This document shows positions 1-11,919 of a stretch of 64,000 bases of DNA, one piece after another. Made by a program: the position numbers and the translations under genes. The stretch covers positions 49,267,390-49,331,389 of the forward strand of contig OU015493.1 of the NCBI GenBank assembly GCA_907164885.2. Direction: 5' to 3'. Source of the stretch: Dolomedes plantarius (lineage: Eukaryota > Arthropoda > Arachnida > Araneae > Dolomedidae). The notes beneath the pieces were generated by a model. It did no database searches. It was given only the letters and a program-made list of their open reading frames with translations, and was not told where the DNA came from. How positions within the stretch are numbered: the stretch's first letter is position 1; the number at the start of each line of letters is the position of its first letter.

Positions 1-1040
1 GTACGAAGCACGCCCGATGATACTTATGTAAGCCAAATGATACTATGCCAAAAGAGCTCGAGGAAGAGAGTGTCCCAGTTCCAGTGCTGTTACAGTGCAA
101 CGAAGTACGTCATAGTGCCAGATGAGTTCATGAAGTGCCAAATATCCATAAACGTGAATCAGTAATCATCTGCAAAGGTACCGTCCTTTTGTTTCCTCTT
201 CATATTTTACCGTCATTGCTTCACATAGCGTAAACATCAATAAATTAATAATATAGAGCGCGATGATGAAGTAATCTGATAATGGAAGTTAGCGGATAAT
301 AAATGATAATTCGTAAAACGATATAGTTAATATAATGTGATGAATTGAATATGATCAAATATTAGTTATTGAGTAAGAATATATTTTGAACTACATATGC
401 ATTGATGATAATGAGTAATTTAGGTTTATGAATCAAGTTGTAATAAGTAGTGATAACATTTGGTGAGCATAGAGTGTTTAAAGAGCTTTGTTGTATAATT
501 TATGTTTTTGTCGATTTAATGAATCAGTGAAGTAATCTGATAATGTAAGTTAGCGGATAATAAATGATAATTCGTAAAAATGATTTAGAAACGATTTAGA
601 AAACGATTTAGGTATAAACGATTTAGCAGTCACCTTATTATAATGTGATGATGAGTAATTAAGGTTCATGAATCAAGTTGTAATAAGTAGTGATAACATT
701 TGGTGAGCATAGAATGTGTATTAATAGTTAATGTATAATTTATGCTGTGTGTCAAATTCATAAATCAGTCTATCATTTTAAACCAGAGTAGTTCTTGACT
801 ATTAGGATCGGAACGCAATTATAATTCAATACATGCAATGTACTAAACACATCTTGATCCATCATTAACCATAAATCATTCAAACTATAATCAATTAATT
901 CAAAATCATTATTATTGATTTAACTAAGCCATAATTTCACGGTCACATACTACTCACGGAAGTTAGTGGCTCAGTTGAGGAAATAGTTAGTTCCTCAAAG
1001 CAGTCCTAGGGTCAATTGACCTTTTATTGTAACAGCACGG
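1..1040. other. AT-rich non-coding DNA with an imperfect direct repeat
   Basis: No coding signal. Most of it is simple AT-rich sequence rich in short TGATAA/GATAATGA-like words. It contains the direct repeat listed separately at 261-770. The last ~300 bases, before the first TA tract, show nothing I recognise. Confidence 0.6.
261..770 (+). repeat. Two-copy imperfect tandem repeat (~240-260 bp unit)
   Basis: The block starting GAAGTAATCTGATAATG at 268 recurs at 529, and the block AATCAAGTTGTAATAAGTAG at 431 recurs at 671. The offsets are 261 and 240, so the copies differ by about 20 bp of indel plus point changes. The second copy has a small internal repeat of ACGATTTAG. This is a diverged head-to-tail duplication of unknown origin. 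Confidence 0.8.
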
Positions 1041-1041
<1 letters not shown>

Positions 1042-1115
<74 letters not shown>

Positions 1116-1116
1116 C
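1042..1116. repeat. (TA)n microsatellite
   Basis: Nearly pure TA dinucleotide run of about 75 bp with one TTTA interruption. It directly abuts the foldback element that starts at 1118. Confidence 0.95.
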
Positions 1117-1117
1117 A

Positions 1118-1856
1118 CAGGGTAGTCATAAAAAAACTTTGCCGATATATGGACCTCTAGATGAGATTTCAGATATAGTTATTCAGCGATATGAGCTCGG
1201 GCTTCTGTGAACGGCAACCAAGTGGCGCTCACGGTTACGGTTATAGGTACAGAAACTTTGAAAGGAAGAAAACGTCGAAATTTTTGAAAGGCAATGCCCA
1301 CTTTTTCCCGTCGCAAAATTCTCAGCGCATGCGAAAACCCTAAAGAGCGTTGGGACGTTACATGTATCACAAAAAAGCGGACGCGTTATGCACGCACAAA
1401 AAACATCTCTGCGAATGGCCAACAAAAACACGATCGGGGCGCACGGAGGAAATTTGATTTTGACAGAGACAAGACACCAATCACTGATGACTACACAGAT
1501 AGACAATAGAAAACTTTTATTTGGATTACCTATTTTCCACATTGGTGCCATCACGATCCGTTCGCAAAGCTGTTTTTTATGCGTGCATAACGCGTGCGTT
1601 TTTTTCTGATACACGTATCGTTCCAACGCTCTTTAGGGTTTTCGCATGAGCTGAGCATTTTGCGACTGAAAAATATGGGGATTGCCATTCGAAAGTTTCA
1701 AGTTTCGGTATCATAACCGTGAGAGCTACTTGGTTGCCTTCACAGAATCCCGAGCTCATACCTCTGGATAACTATCCCTGAAATCTCACCTCGATCAGTC
1801 GAACGGAAAAGCCGCTAGAAGTTCAATTTTCGGCAAAGTTTTTTATGACCACCCTG
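1118..1856. mobile_element. Foldback MITE with long inverted arms, Tc1/mariner-like ends
   Basis: Seen: the termini are CAGGGTAGTCATAAAAAA on the left and the reverse complement of CAGGGTGGTCATAAAAAA on the right. Inverted identity continues inward for roughly 350 bp per arm. Matching words in both arms include CTTTGCCGA, ATGAGCTCGGG, GGCAACCAAGT, GCGAAAACCCTAAAGAGCGTTGG and CACGCGTTATGCACGCA-type sequence. The middle is short and has no transposase. It sits between two TA tracts, which fits TA-target insertion, although the exact duplication is blurred by the microsatellite. Inferred: a non-autonomous Tc1/mariner-like foldback element of about 739 bp. The open frames inside it are arm-derived and not genes. 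Confidence 0.85.
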
Positions 1857-1881
1857 CATATATATATATATATATATATAC
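1857..1881. repeat. Short (TA)n tract flanking the foldback element
   Basis: About 20 bp of pure TA immediately after the right end of the foldback MITE. It is probably the other half of the microsatellite that the element entered. Confidence 0.85.
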
Positions 1882-3290
1882 CATGTTTCATGCTCCAGAA
1901 TACTGAGAAGAAAGTCTTGAAAGTGAAAGAAAGGTACTTTAATACTCTCAAAAAGGGTATGTTCTCAATTATTCCATGAAAAGAGACATAGGGTAGGAAA
2001 TGAGAGAAAACATAGTCTAGTATCGCCTTTTTCACTTACATTTAATTACCCCATCTTGGCAGCTTTTAAGTCGAAACTTAATTCGGCGTTTAAGCGAAAA
2101 TTCATGACAACGTCCCATCGTTTAAAATTTAACTATGGTGAAGATCGTTTATGATAATTAATAGTCTTCCATCGTAAACATCTAGAACGTTACCAAGGAG
2201 TGCCATAAAGAATAATTTATTAACTTCAATGGAAATTCTGCTTCTGGCAATAAACTTAGAATGTGAAATATTAACCAATATCCGTGGTACCCAGGGCCTG
2301 TTCTGCTGAAAAGTTTGACTCGAGTTTCGATCGTAAATAAATTATTTCATTCAGAACTCCGAAATACGTGCATTCTTGAGTCAACTTTGAGCATTTTTCC
2401 TCCAAGTTTCTTAATTCGCTAAAGGAAATGATAGTAAAAAAAATCCGAATGTTTAGTTAATCAAGGAATATTTTGTACGTTATACAGTGGACGATTTTTT
2501 TTTTGTACTTTAAATGTTTCAAAGAATGCGTGTTACACACCTCACACTTCGACATTTGTGTGGAGCATTATCTATACGTATGATAAATACCACTAACTCA
2601 CTAACAAATCACTTTATCTCTCTCAATAACCATAAAGCGTACGAAGCTGAAATTTTGTATGGTGCTTACTCTTAGGATGTAGGTGTTCACTACGAAATTT
2701 TCTTTAAAAAATTCAAAATTTAAAGGAGTTAAAAGTAGCTTAAACCTCCACAAAACATCCTAAAACCAGTATTTAATATTGGATTTCAAACCCATTACTT
2801 TTAAATAAAAGTATAGATGAAGGGCCATATACATAGCGCGTTTCATTAAAATCGATGCAAAGCAGACGAAGCTAAAAAAATTGAATTTTTTTTTCGAATG
2901 TGATCCTATGTATTATGTTTTTTTCCGTTTGAAATCTTTCTCTCTCTATATATATATAAGCCAAGTTCTAGTCACTTAGTCACTTACTGATCACTAAATC
3001 TCCGAAACCATATAAGTCCTAACATTTTGAGTCGGAGTTTCCCAAATGCGTTTTGTGCTGACTAATATTTCTGAAAAAAAAAAAAAAAATTCCAGCCTTT
3101 AAAAGGGTCAAAATAGGTGCTTAAATTCCTATTAAAAAAATTAAGTCCTCCATTAATTTCTGATCAAGGTCGCTTAATTACAGAGTGAAATCCTCAGAGG
3201 AACAACAACACTTTATAATAAAAGTTAATTTAAATGAAATTTAACAAATTTCTTAATGGGTGATAGTAGCACGGGTATTAAGCTAGTAGT
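1882..3290. other. AT-rich spacer; Helitron-like 5' scrap near 2945
   Basis: No credible coding region on either strand. Homopolymer A and T runs are common. At 2945 a TC followed by a TATATATATAAGCC run resembles the 5' ends of the Helitron-like elements at 44364 and 45053. Only about 110 bp is recognisable and no 3' hairpin follows, so it is at most a relic. Confidence 0.4.
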
Positions 3291-3295
3291 ATATA

Positions 3296-4509
3296 CACTG
3301 AAGTGCCACTGAATTAGGGATAGCAAAGCCTATGCAAATTGTGTAGCGCTGCGCATCATGTATGCGCAAGTGAAGGCGCTGTGGTAATTGCATATATAGC
3401 GCGTACTGTGGTTGTTCTGAATTAGTTGTTAGAATTGCCAGTATGGGTAAACTGCCTGATTTAGACGCCTTCGATCGCGGACAAATCGTAGGTGCGCGAC
3501 GTATGAACCATTCAATTTCCAAAATCGTCAGACATCTAGGATTTTCAAGGTCGACAGTGTCAAAAGTATACCAAGAATACATGGATGGTGGAAAAAAACT
3601 AGCGATCGGGCAAACTGCAAAGGACAATTAGCCTTGACAGTGCGTGGTGAGAGACAGTTCAGGCGTATTGTACGTAGCCAGCGAAGCCAAACATTAGCTC
3701 AAATTACCACCCAGTTTAATGACGGTGCCAGTCGTACAGTCAGTAAACGGACTGTGCAACGCTCGCTTCACCGTATGGGTTTCGGGAGCCGTCGACCTAT
3801 GAGAGTACCATTGCTCTATACTCGCCATCGGTCTGCACGTCTTGCCTGGGCAAGAGAGCACAGAGACTCTAGAGGACTGGAAACGAGTAGCATAGAGTGA
3901 TGAGTCTCGATTCCGACTACTTAACGCCGACGGGAGGCTGAGAATATGGCGTCAGGCTCATGAAGCCATGGATCATGCATGCCTGGCTGGAACTGTACAA
4001 GGGCATGGTGGCTCAATCAGGGTCTGAGGTGTTTTTTCGGGGCACAGTTTGGGATCTTTGGTGCGTGTACAAATCTCCCTCAATGCAATTCGGTACGTAC
4101 AGTTGCTGGGTGATCACCTCCACCTGTTTATGCTGTTCTGTTATCCGCGCGGTAATGGAGTTTTCCAGCAAGACAACTGTACCTCTCACAAGTCCCGGTT
4201 GGCTACTGGCTGGTTGGATGAGCATTCCTCTGACTTCTCTGTCATGAATTGGCCACCTAGAATCCGAGACTTAAATCCTGTTGAGCATCTTTGGGATGTT
4301 TTGGAACAATGCGTGAAAGGCCATCACACACCACCAAAGAACCTTACTGAATTATGGACAGCTTTAGCCAATATTTGGCCAGCCATTCCCACGGAACGTT
4401 TCCAGAAACTTGTTGAATCTATGCTTCGTCATGTGGCAGCCGTTATCAAGGCCAGAGGAGGCCCAACTCGTTACTAGGTAGGTATCCCTAATTCAGTGGC
4501 ACTTCAGTG
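3296..4509 (+). mobile_element. Tc1/mariner element, full length, perfect 27-bp TIRs
   Basis: Seen: the left end CACTGAAGTGCCACTGAATT and following bases are matched exactly, in inverted orientation, by the right end at 4483-4509. The perfect terminal inverted repeat is 27 bp. A TA dinucleotide lies just outside each end (3294-3295 and 4510-4511), the expected Tc1/mariner target duplication. Total length is 1214 bp, with one transposase reading in the + direction and no other gene. The ends are pristine while the transposase is broken, so this copy could only move with enzyme supplied from elsewhere. Confidence 0.95.
3443..4477 (+). pseudogene. Tc1-like transposase, broken
   Basis: Known of the family: a DDE transposase that cuts its own element at the inverted repeats and inserts it at TA. 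Seen: the N-terminal helix-turn-helix part (MGKLPDLDAFDRGQIVGARR) starts at 3443 and runs to a stop at 3629-3631. The reading then shifts to another frame (RTVSKRTVQRSLHRMGF region, from 3634) and shifts again near 3869. In that last frame there is TAG at 3893 and TGA at 4025, both where tryptophan is expected. The catalytic neighbourhood SDESRF, QQDNCTSH and NPVEHLWD is readable, and the protein ends ARGGPTRY. By hand I count 36 residues between the second D and the E, more than the usual 34. Two frameshifts and two stops make it non-functional. Confidence 0.93.
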
Positions 4510-4530
4510 TATTTATATAGTATTATACAT

Positions 4531-4531
4531 G

Positions 4532-4574
<43 letters not shown>

Positions 4575-4634
4575 TTGTTTGTGTGTGTGTGGGTGTGTGG
4601 GTGTGTGTTTGTGTTTGTGTGTGTGTGTGTGTGT
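4531..4634. repeat. Compound (TA)n(TG)n microsatellite
   Basis: A short TA run is followed by a long TG run with a few GTTTG and GGG interruptions. Confidence 0.9.
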
Positions 4635-4945
4635 AAGAGTCAAATCAAGTAATTAATTTTGATGACTCGTGCCTCACTTTGAGTAAAACTCCCGACGAAT
4701 AATAGTCAGGTGTTTGCAGGGTAACTGGTTTTCTCACTGAATGTCCCACTGGAAAAGTTTAGCTATCCTCGTTTGGCAACAGTTGGAGATGAGCGTTTTT
4801 TAGATTTTCCTTGTACTACTTGGTATGTTGTCGTGACACGTGCTGTTGTCTAAGCTAGAATGTTTGTCTCGATGTTAATGGAATTAATACGCTTAATAAT
4901 TTTTAACGACTTGAATTCTGTCTTGAATCAAAATCATGACATACA
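4635..4945. other. Spacer between microsatellites
   Basis: About 310 bp of mixed composition with no open frame that looks coding and no recognisable repeat. Confidence 0.5.
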
Positions 4946-4956
4946 CACACACACAC

Positions 4957-5050
<94 letters not shown>
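4946..5050. repeat. Compound (CA)n(TA)n microsatellite
   Basis: A short ACACAC run leads into about 80 bp of pure TA and ends in ACACATATC. Confidence 0.93.
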
Positions 5051-5053
<3 letters not shown>

Positions 5054-6453
5054 CACATATTTCTGTGGGGTACAGACTTAACTTTTTGATCACATCATAA
5101 ACAAATCTCCTGAATCTGATTTTCTACACTTGACTTTTCGTATGACAGCATTTAGTTTCCTCGTAGAAGGAAAGTCAAAATAAAAAAGATTTCAAAATAA
5201 CTGGAGACCTGTTATTCTATTAGAGTAAAATTTTCCTAAATATAATTGGAGGAAATTTTATCCGAAATTCACCATATCGAGTGTTACTTATGCAGCACTG
5301 CTGAACGAATGGGAAAGAAAGAATATTATATAAAACAGGAGGGAAAACAACGAGGTTCCGGGAATTTTCCCTTAATGAGAACTGCAGTACAAATCATTTT
5401 AAAGACAAAATGATGTATGATAGACAATGAAAATGAAGAAAGAAAACATAAACTATGGGAAGAGTGGACTCAACTTTAGATTTTCTAAAGAAGACTTAAC
5501 CTGATTAAAGAGTAAGACCCAAGAAAAAAATTAAGAGAGTAAATATTTTGAAGGCAAAGATCCTTTGATATAATATGAAGTGATACATTCGCAACTAATT
5601 TTGAGTAATGCAATGTAGTCTTTTATCAAGAAAACTGAGTAATTTATGTGACTATAAAGGTAGAGGAATTTAAAATCAAACATATTATATAAGCTGCTTT
5701 ATAATTACATATGACTCGAAACAGATTACATCAGCTGCTTTAAAATTGAAGTGAATCAGATTATATCAGTTGCGTTTTTCGCTAATACGAAATGAAACAG
5801 ATGGTTTTAGCTGCATCATAATCAGCATTGAATAATTATATCAGCTCATTCATAACCTGCATTGTATTGTTATATTATATTTTTCATAAGTTAATATGAA
5901 ATGTAGCAGATTATACCAGTTCCTTGATGATTTTAAATGTATCAGATCATATCAGCTGTTCGAGTCTCAACAGCTGGTACACCCGTAGAAATAGCAGATT
6001 TGTAACTATAGTGCTAAGCTACTGTGAATCCTTTTCATTCTTTTTTCTGACCACAGATTAGTAAAGGACTATATTTGAACACAATGTTTTTTAGATTTGT
6101 AAATAGATCCTTTACAGCAATGCACGTTCATGTGAAATCGAAGAATCATTCTAGCGTTTTAGTTAAAAGCGAATCATACCACTGTAATGAATTAAACCAC
6201 TCGCAAAAATCTGAAAACAGAAATCCAGTAACATCTTAAAATAAGTTGGGGCTATCCTTCACATATGGATTTCCCCTGCTTATCACATATAAAGTATTTT
6301 GGGACGAATTGAGAGAAAACACTTAACGTGTCCCAGTGAAGTCTTGACAAATCTCGCCACATCGGAACACTCACTCAAATACATAAACGAACGATGGTAC
6401 CTTATCAGAAAAAAAAATATTTGTTTTATTTCTACAAACTAAGTAGTTCTTCT

Positions 6454-6455
<2 letters not shown>
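5051..6455. other. AT-rich spacer containing a degenerate minisatellite
   Basis: Long A-rich + strand stretch without coding signal. The only structure I see is the degenerate repeat listed at 5677-5960. Confidence 0.5.
5677..5960 (+). repeat. Degenerate minisatellite around CAGATTATATCAGCTGC
   Basis: The motif CAGATTAYATCAGYTGC, in variants, recurs about six to seven times: near 5680, 5720, 5756, 5798, 5835, 5910 and 5944. Spacing is uneven, mostly 36-48 bp. Between motifs the words GAAATG and TTTAAA recur. It is old and decayed, with no coding potential. Confidence 0.6.

Positions 6456-6456
<1 letters not shown>

Positions 6457-6512
<56 letters not shown>
6457..6512. repeat. Compound (TA)n(TG)n microsatellite
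   Basis: TA run followed by TG run, marking the left edge of the sequence that is duplicated after the gap. Confidence 0.9.
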
Positions 6513-6514
<2 letters not shown>

Positions 6515-6519
6515 AATAA

Positions 6520-6768
6520 TTATAAGCATAGACTATGTTTAACTATATTGGTTAGCAATAAACGGTAATTTTCTGTCAGAGATCCTACTGTGTTTTTCGC
6601 AGCGGAGAGTTCATGGCCATCAATAATTAACTGCTCCCACGCGCTCAGAAGTTGTTGACAAAGGGAGAGGTGGGCAGTTCCTGACAATGAAATCATGTGA
6701 TGACGCAATCGTCGAATGTTCGAAAACACGACAGAGGGGCTCACGACGCTTGGCCCGCTTTTGCACAA
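6520..6768 (-). other. Protein-like open frame of unknown nature
   Basis: An 82-codon frame with balanced composition (motifs IRRLRHHMISLSG and SAWEQLIIDG), unlike the AT-rich surroundings. It recurs in the second copy of the unit, where it runs into the assembly gap. I recognise no family. It could be an exon or exon fragment, since a pyrimidine-rich TTCTTTTTCTCG stretch lies just upstream on the minus strand, or it could be chance. No function is proposed. Confidence 0.2.
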
Positions 6769-7009
6769 CGCGAGAAAAAGAACAAAGAATTTAGATTAGG
6801 GCGGATAGCTGTTTCCTGCGGACGCATCTGTCGTGAGCAGAGATGATTGAAAATGGCGATTTAACTGGGTTAATTTGGTATTCAATCAATGCTAATTAAT
6901 AAAGTTGTTTATATTTTATCTAAGCATTACTTCTTTCACCGGCCTATGGATTTATGATTGCTATTTAGAGTAATTAGTAGATAAAAGGGTATACGGCAAA
7001 GGGCCGTGA

Positions 7010-8529
<1,520 letters not shown>

Positions 8530-8602
<73 letters not shown>
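8530..8602. repeat. (TA)n microsatellite
   Basis: TA tract with one TG interruption on the right side of the copy A Tc1-like element. With 7010-7117 it is the interrupted target. Confidence 0.93.
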
Positions 8603-8604
<2 letters not shown>

Positions 8605-9689
8605 AATATTATACATGATGCTATAAAAATTCCAGAACTGAGAAGCTCAATGACCTAAAGTGTTTGAGGAGACCGTCTGAAGAATCAAATGCAGAGAGAA
8701 TTCCATATTTTGAATCTAATGACCGAATAGGGAATGCAGAATCGGATATCCCGAGTACTGAGGGGGAAATTTTGAAACCGAAAGCCGGATTAGAAGGGTT
8801 ATAGAACGAAGTATTCGAAAATAGCAGATCTTAGGTTTAAAGGACAACATTTTAATGAGAATATACAGTTTTAACATTATTCACAGTTTCTCACCATCTA
8901 GATCTTTGGAACTCTTTGTCTTAAACGCATCCACTGTATTAACTACTAGATCATCGCCAACCATCTTGGAAGTTAATCCCTTCTGGCTGTCAAATGATAT
9001 GACATTGAGTCTTTGGTTTTTTAAATTATTTCGTGTAAATTTTGAAAAGAAATTTTATCTATTGCAGTGATAAACCGCAAAAAATCGAAGGCATTTTACG
9101 TTATTTAAAATTAAGCATTCTAGACTTTGACGAATTTCTAATCTAGTGTCAAATTGAAAATAAGAACATAAAATCAACACACACAATTCGGTAATTTCTA
9201 GTTTTAGAACCTATTTCCGTAAAGTAAAATTAATTTTAAATCCATATTTTAATTTTTCCTTGCACAATAAATTAAATTCTTTACATTGTAAACTAATATA
9301 GTTTTTTCCATTATTTAGGGCAAAAGTTCATGTATTTATTCAAACAGGGGAATTTCACTGGGTACCCAGTTCCGGAAAAAACTGGAGAATCGAAACACGG
9401 TTCGGCAATCCCTTTGACCTAACAAACAGGGAAGACGAATGAAAACTGAGAATAGAAAGTTGTAAGAAAATTTTAAAAATGTGATGGAAGATATTATTCA
9501 TTCCGTGATCCAACTCGAATGAGTAATGAAATGTAAGTGTAGATGTAATTCAGCTTACAGTGCTTACGCTTTTTTCGTGCACTCACATGCCATTTTAAAC
9601 TAAATGATATGGTCCTGTTTTGTTTTAAGAAGAATGATTTACCTTGTTGTACTTTGTTTACATGAATAAAATTCAAATATAAATCATCC

Positions 9690-9690
<1 letters not shown>
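8603..9690. other. Non-coding part of copy A
   Basis: About 1.1 kb shared with copy B. A ~60-codon frame without a start (8610-8807, + strand, motif RRPSEESNAERIP) is present in both copies. The few differences between the copies in that frame change the amino acid, so there is no sign of constraint. A second frame (8855-9070) is leucine/phenylalanine-rich and unconvincing. I call no gene here. Confidence 0.5.

Positions 9691-9691
<1 letters not shown>

Positions 9692-9725
<34 letters not shown>
9692..9725. repeat. (TA)n microsatellite before the gap
   Basis: Short TA tract following AATCATCCTGAA, ending at a Helitron-like end and then the gap. Confidence 0.9.
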
Positions 9726-9726
<1 letters not shown>

Positions 9727-9741
9727 TAGCTTTATACCCGG
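9726..9741 (-). mobile_element. Helitron-like 3' end running into the assembly gap
   Basis: Read on the minus strand this is CCGGGTATAAAGCTAGT followed by ATATA. That resembles the right halves of the 3' ends at 45436-45465 and 61506-61535: the last arm of a hairpin, a short spacer, then CTAG next to T. Only 16 bp is visible before the Ns, so the element itself would be in the gap. Confidence 0.5.
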
Positions 9742-9841
9742 NNNNNNNNNNNNNNNNNNNNNNNNNNNNNNNNNNNNNNNNNNNNNNNNNNNNNNNNNNN
9801 NNNNNNNNNNNNNNNNNNNNNNNNNNNNNNNNNNNNNNNNN
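9742..9841. other. Assembly gap (100 N)
   Basis: Exactly 100 N, a conventional placeholder size, so true length is unknown. The sequence after it restarts at a position already seen 3.27 kb earlier. Confidence 0.99.
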
Positions 9842-10278
9842 TTCTGTCAGAGATCCTACTGTGTTTTTCGCAGCGGAGAGTTCATGGTCATCAATAATTA
9901 ACTGCTCCCACGCGCTCAGAAGTTGTTGACAAAGGGAGAGGTGGGCAGTTCCTGACAATGAAATCATGTGATGACGCAATCGTCGAATGTTCGAAAACAC
10001 AACAGAGGGGCTCACGACGCTTGGCCCGCTTTTGCACAACGCGAGAAAAAGAACAAAGAATTTAGATTAGGGCGGATAGCTGTTTCCTGCGGACGCATCT
10101 GTCGTGAGCAGAGATGATTGAAAATGGCGATTTAACTGGGTTAATTTGGTATTCAATCAATGTTAATTAATAAAGTTGTTTATAATTTATCTAAGCATTA
10201 CTTCTTTCACCGGCCTATGGATTTATGATTGCTATTTCGAGTAATTAGTAGATAAAAGGGTATACGGCAAAGGGCCGT

Positions 10279-10410
<132 letters not shown>

Positions 10411-11823
10411 CACTCATGGACAAAAAAATTAGCGCACCAAGAAGGAGTCGTCAAAATGAAACGAAATTTTACATACGTAATGACTTCTTTGATATAAGTA
10501 AATGATAAGAAAATCATAGAAAAAGGATAATTTATTTTAGAGAAAAAGGCAAAAGAACGGAGGAGTTAATACTCCGTTGGACCCCCTCTAGCGCGAATGC
10601 ACGATGCGATACGATCGGGCATTGAGTCATACAAGTTCTGTATTATGTCTTGAGAAATTTCGTTCCATATTTGCTGTAACCTTGCCTCTAGTTCGTTCAA
10701 ACTCGTGGGATGCCCAACTCGTCGTCCCAAATGATCCCAGATATGCTCGATGGGAGACAAATCTGGGGATCGGGCAGGCCAAGGAAGGGTAGTAACAGTG
10801 CGGAGACAGTCTTGTGACACCCTTGCCGTATGAGGCCGAGCATTGTCTTGTTGAAAAATGGCTCCTGGGAGCCGTTGCATGAGTGGCAACACATGTGGTT
10901 GCAGGATTTCATGAACATACCGCTGGGCTGTCATGGTGCCACGGAACAATACTAGGGGTGACCGAATATTGTAGGCAATGGCACCCCATAAAATCACACC
11001 AGCTGTGGGAGCAATGTGTCGCTGTACAGCAAAGGCAGGATTGAAGCGTTCTCCACGGGCTCTCCACACACGAACACGATTGTCATCACTGCCGAGATTG
11101 AATCTGGATTCGTCGCTAAAGACGACCTGGTTCCATTCCGCTGCAGTCCAGTTTCCTCGTGCTCGGTAAAACACCAAACGGAGGCGTCGATGGGAGGGCG
11201 TCAAGGGCAGCACACATAATGGGCGCCACGATACCAACTGTCCTTCAGCCAGGCGCCTTCGTATGGTTCGAGAAGACACAGAGGCCCCTAGTGAAGGTGC
11301 TACCTGTGCCTGGATGGCGGCCGATGAATCAGTTGGCTGCACGCGTGCATTTCTTACGATGTGGCGGTCTTCTCGACGACTGGTCTGTCGAGGGCGTCCT
11401 GAGCCTGGTCTTTGTGTACATGACATCTCTCGGGTCCACTGGTCCCAACACCTCCTCACAATACAATCAGAGCGGCCTAATTGACGAGCTACTCGCCTAG
11501 CTGACCACCCAGCTTCCATCATCCCGACGATTCTCCCCTTCTCAAACTGCAACAACTGCTTATATTGTCTTCGAACACGGCGTAATGGCATGTCTATCTC
11601 AGCTCTTCCTTTGTAAATGATTCACCACACTCAAACAAGCTTTGGTTACCTGTTTTATACTCCACAGAGTACGATGTTCAACGCCCTCTACCGGCTATAC
11701 GTAATGCGCAATCACGCTGCATTTCTAATCATTTGCATAACTCCCCGACATGTACCTTCATTGCAATTTTCGTTACGATCCCGCAATTATTTCTTGGTGC
11801 GCTAATTTTTTTGTCCATGAGTG
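10411..11823 (-). mobile_element. Tc1/mariner element in copy B, apparently intact
   Basis: Same element as 7118-8529: 33-bp terminal inverted repeats, TA on both sides, 1413 bp. It has both intact ends and an uninterrupted transposase frame, so it is the only element in the window that looks autonomous from sequence alone. Confidence 0.96.
10566..11591 (-). CDS. Tc1-like transposase, full length, 341 aa
   Basis: Role (family knowledge): DDE transposase that binds the element's inverted repeats, excises it and inserts it at TA. Seen: residues 1-60 hold a helix-turn-helix domain (FEKGRIVGMMEAGWSARRVA). A GRPRQ linker lies at 65-69 and a second helical region (SSRTIRRRLAEG) at ~106-117. The catalytic domain has D160 in FSDES, D249 in QQDNARPHTA and E282 in SPIEHIWD. 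By hand there are 32 residues between D249 and E282, fewer than the usual 34. The end ARGGPTEY is typical. The start at 11591 is the first in-frame ATG and matches the start in copy A. No stop or frameshift. Substitutions against copy A (ILWG for MVWG, EIS for EMS) could still affect activity. Confidence 0.93.
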   Translation of the reverse strand: MPLRRVRRQYKQLLQFEKGRIVGMMEAGWSARRVARQLGRSDCIVRRCWDQWTREMSCTQRPGSGRPRQTSRREDRHIVRNARVQPTDSSAAIQAQVAPSLGASVSSRTIRRRLAEGQLVSWRPLCVLPLTPSHRRLRLVFYRARGNWTAAEWNQVVFSDESRFNLGSDDNRVRVWRARGERFNPAFAVQRHIAPTAGVILWGAIAYNIRSPLVLFRGTMTAQRYVHEILQPHVLPLMQRLPGAIFQQDNARPHTARVSQDCLRTVTTLPWPARSPDLSPIEHIWDHLGRRVGHPTSLNELEARLQQIWNEISQDIIQNLYDSMPDRIASCIRARGGPTEY

Positions 11824-11854
<31 letters not shown>

Positions 11855-11855
11855 G

Positions 11856-11918
<63 letters not shown>
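11824..11918. repeat. (TA)n microsatellite
   Basis: TA tract with TG and AATA interruptions on the right of the copy B Tc1-like element. Confidence 0.93.

Positions 11919-11919
<1 letters not shown>

Noticed and set aside
1016..1210. Long Tyr-Ile (YIYI) and Thr-His (THTH) open frames in this and about twenty other places
   Set aside because: They are translations of TA, TG and CA dinucleotide runs, open in several frames by construction.
8855..9070. 71-codon frame conserved between copies A and B
   Set aside because: The copies are too recent for conservation to mean anything, and composition is like the surrounding non-coding DNA.
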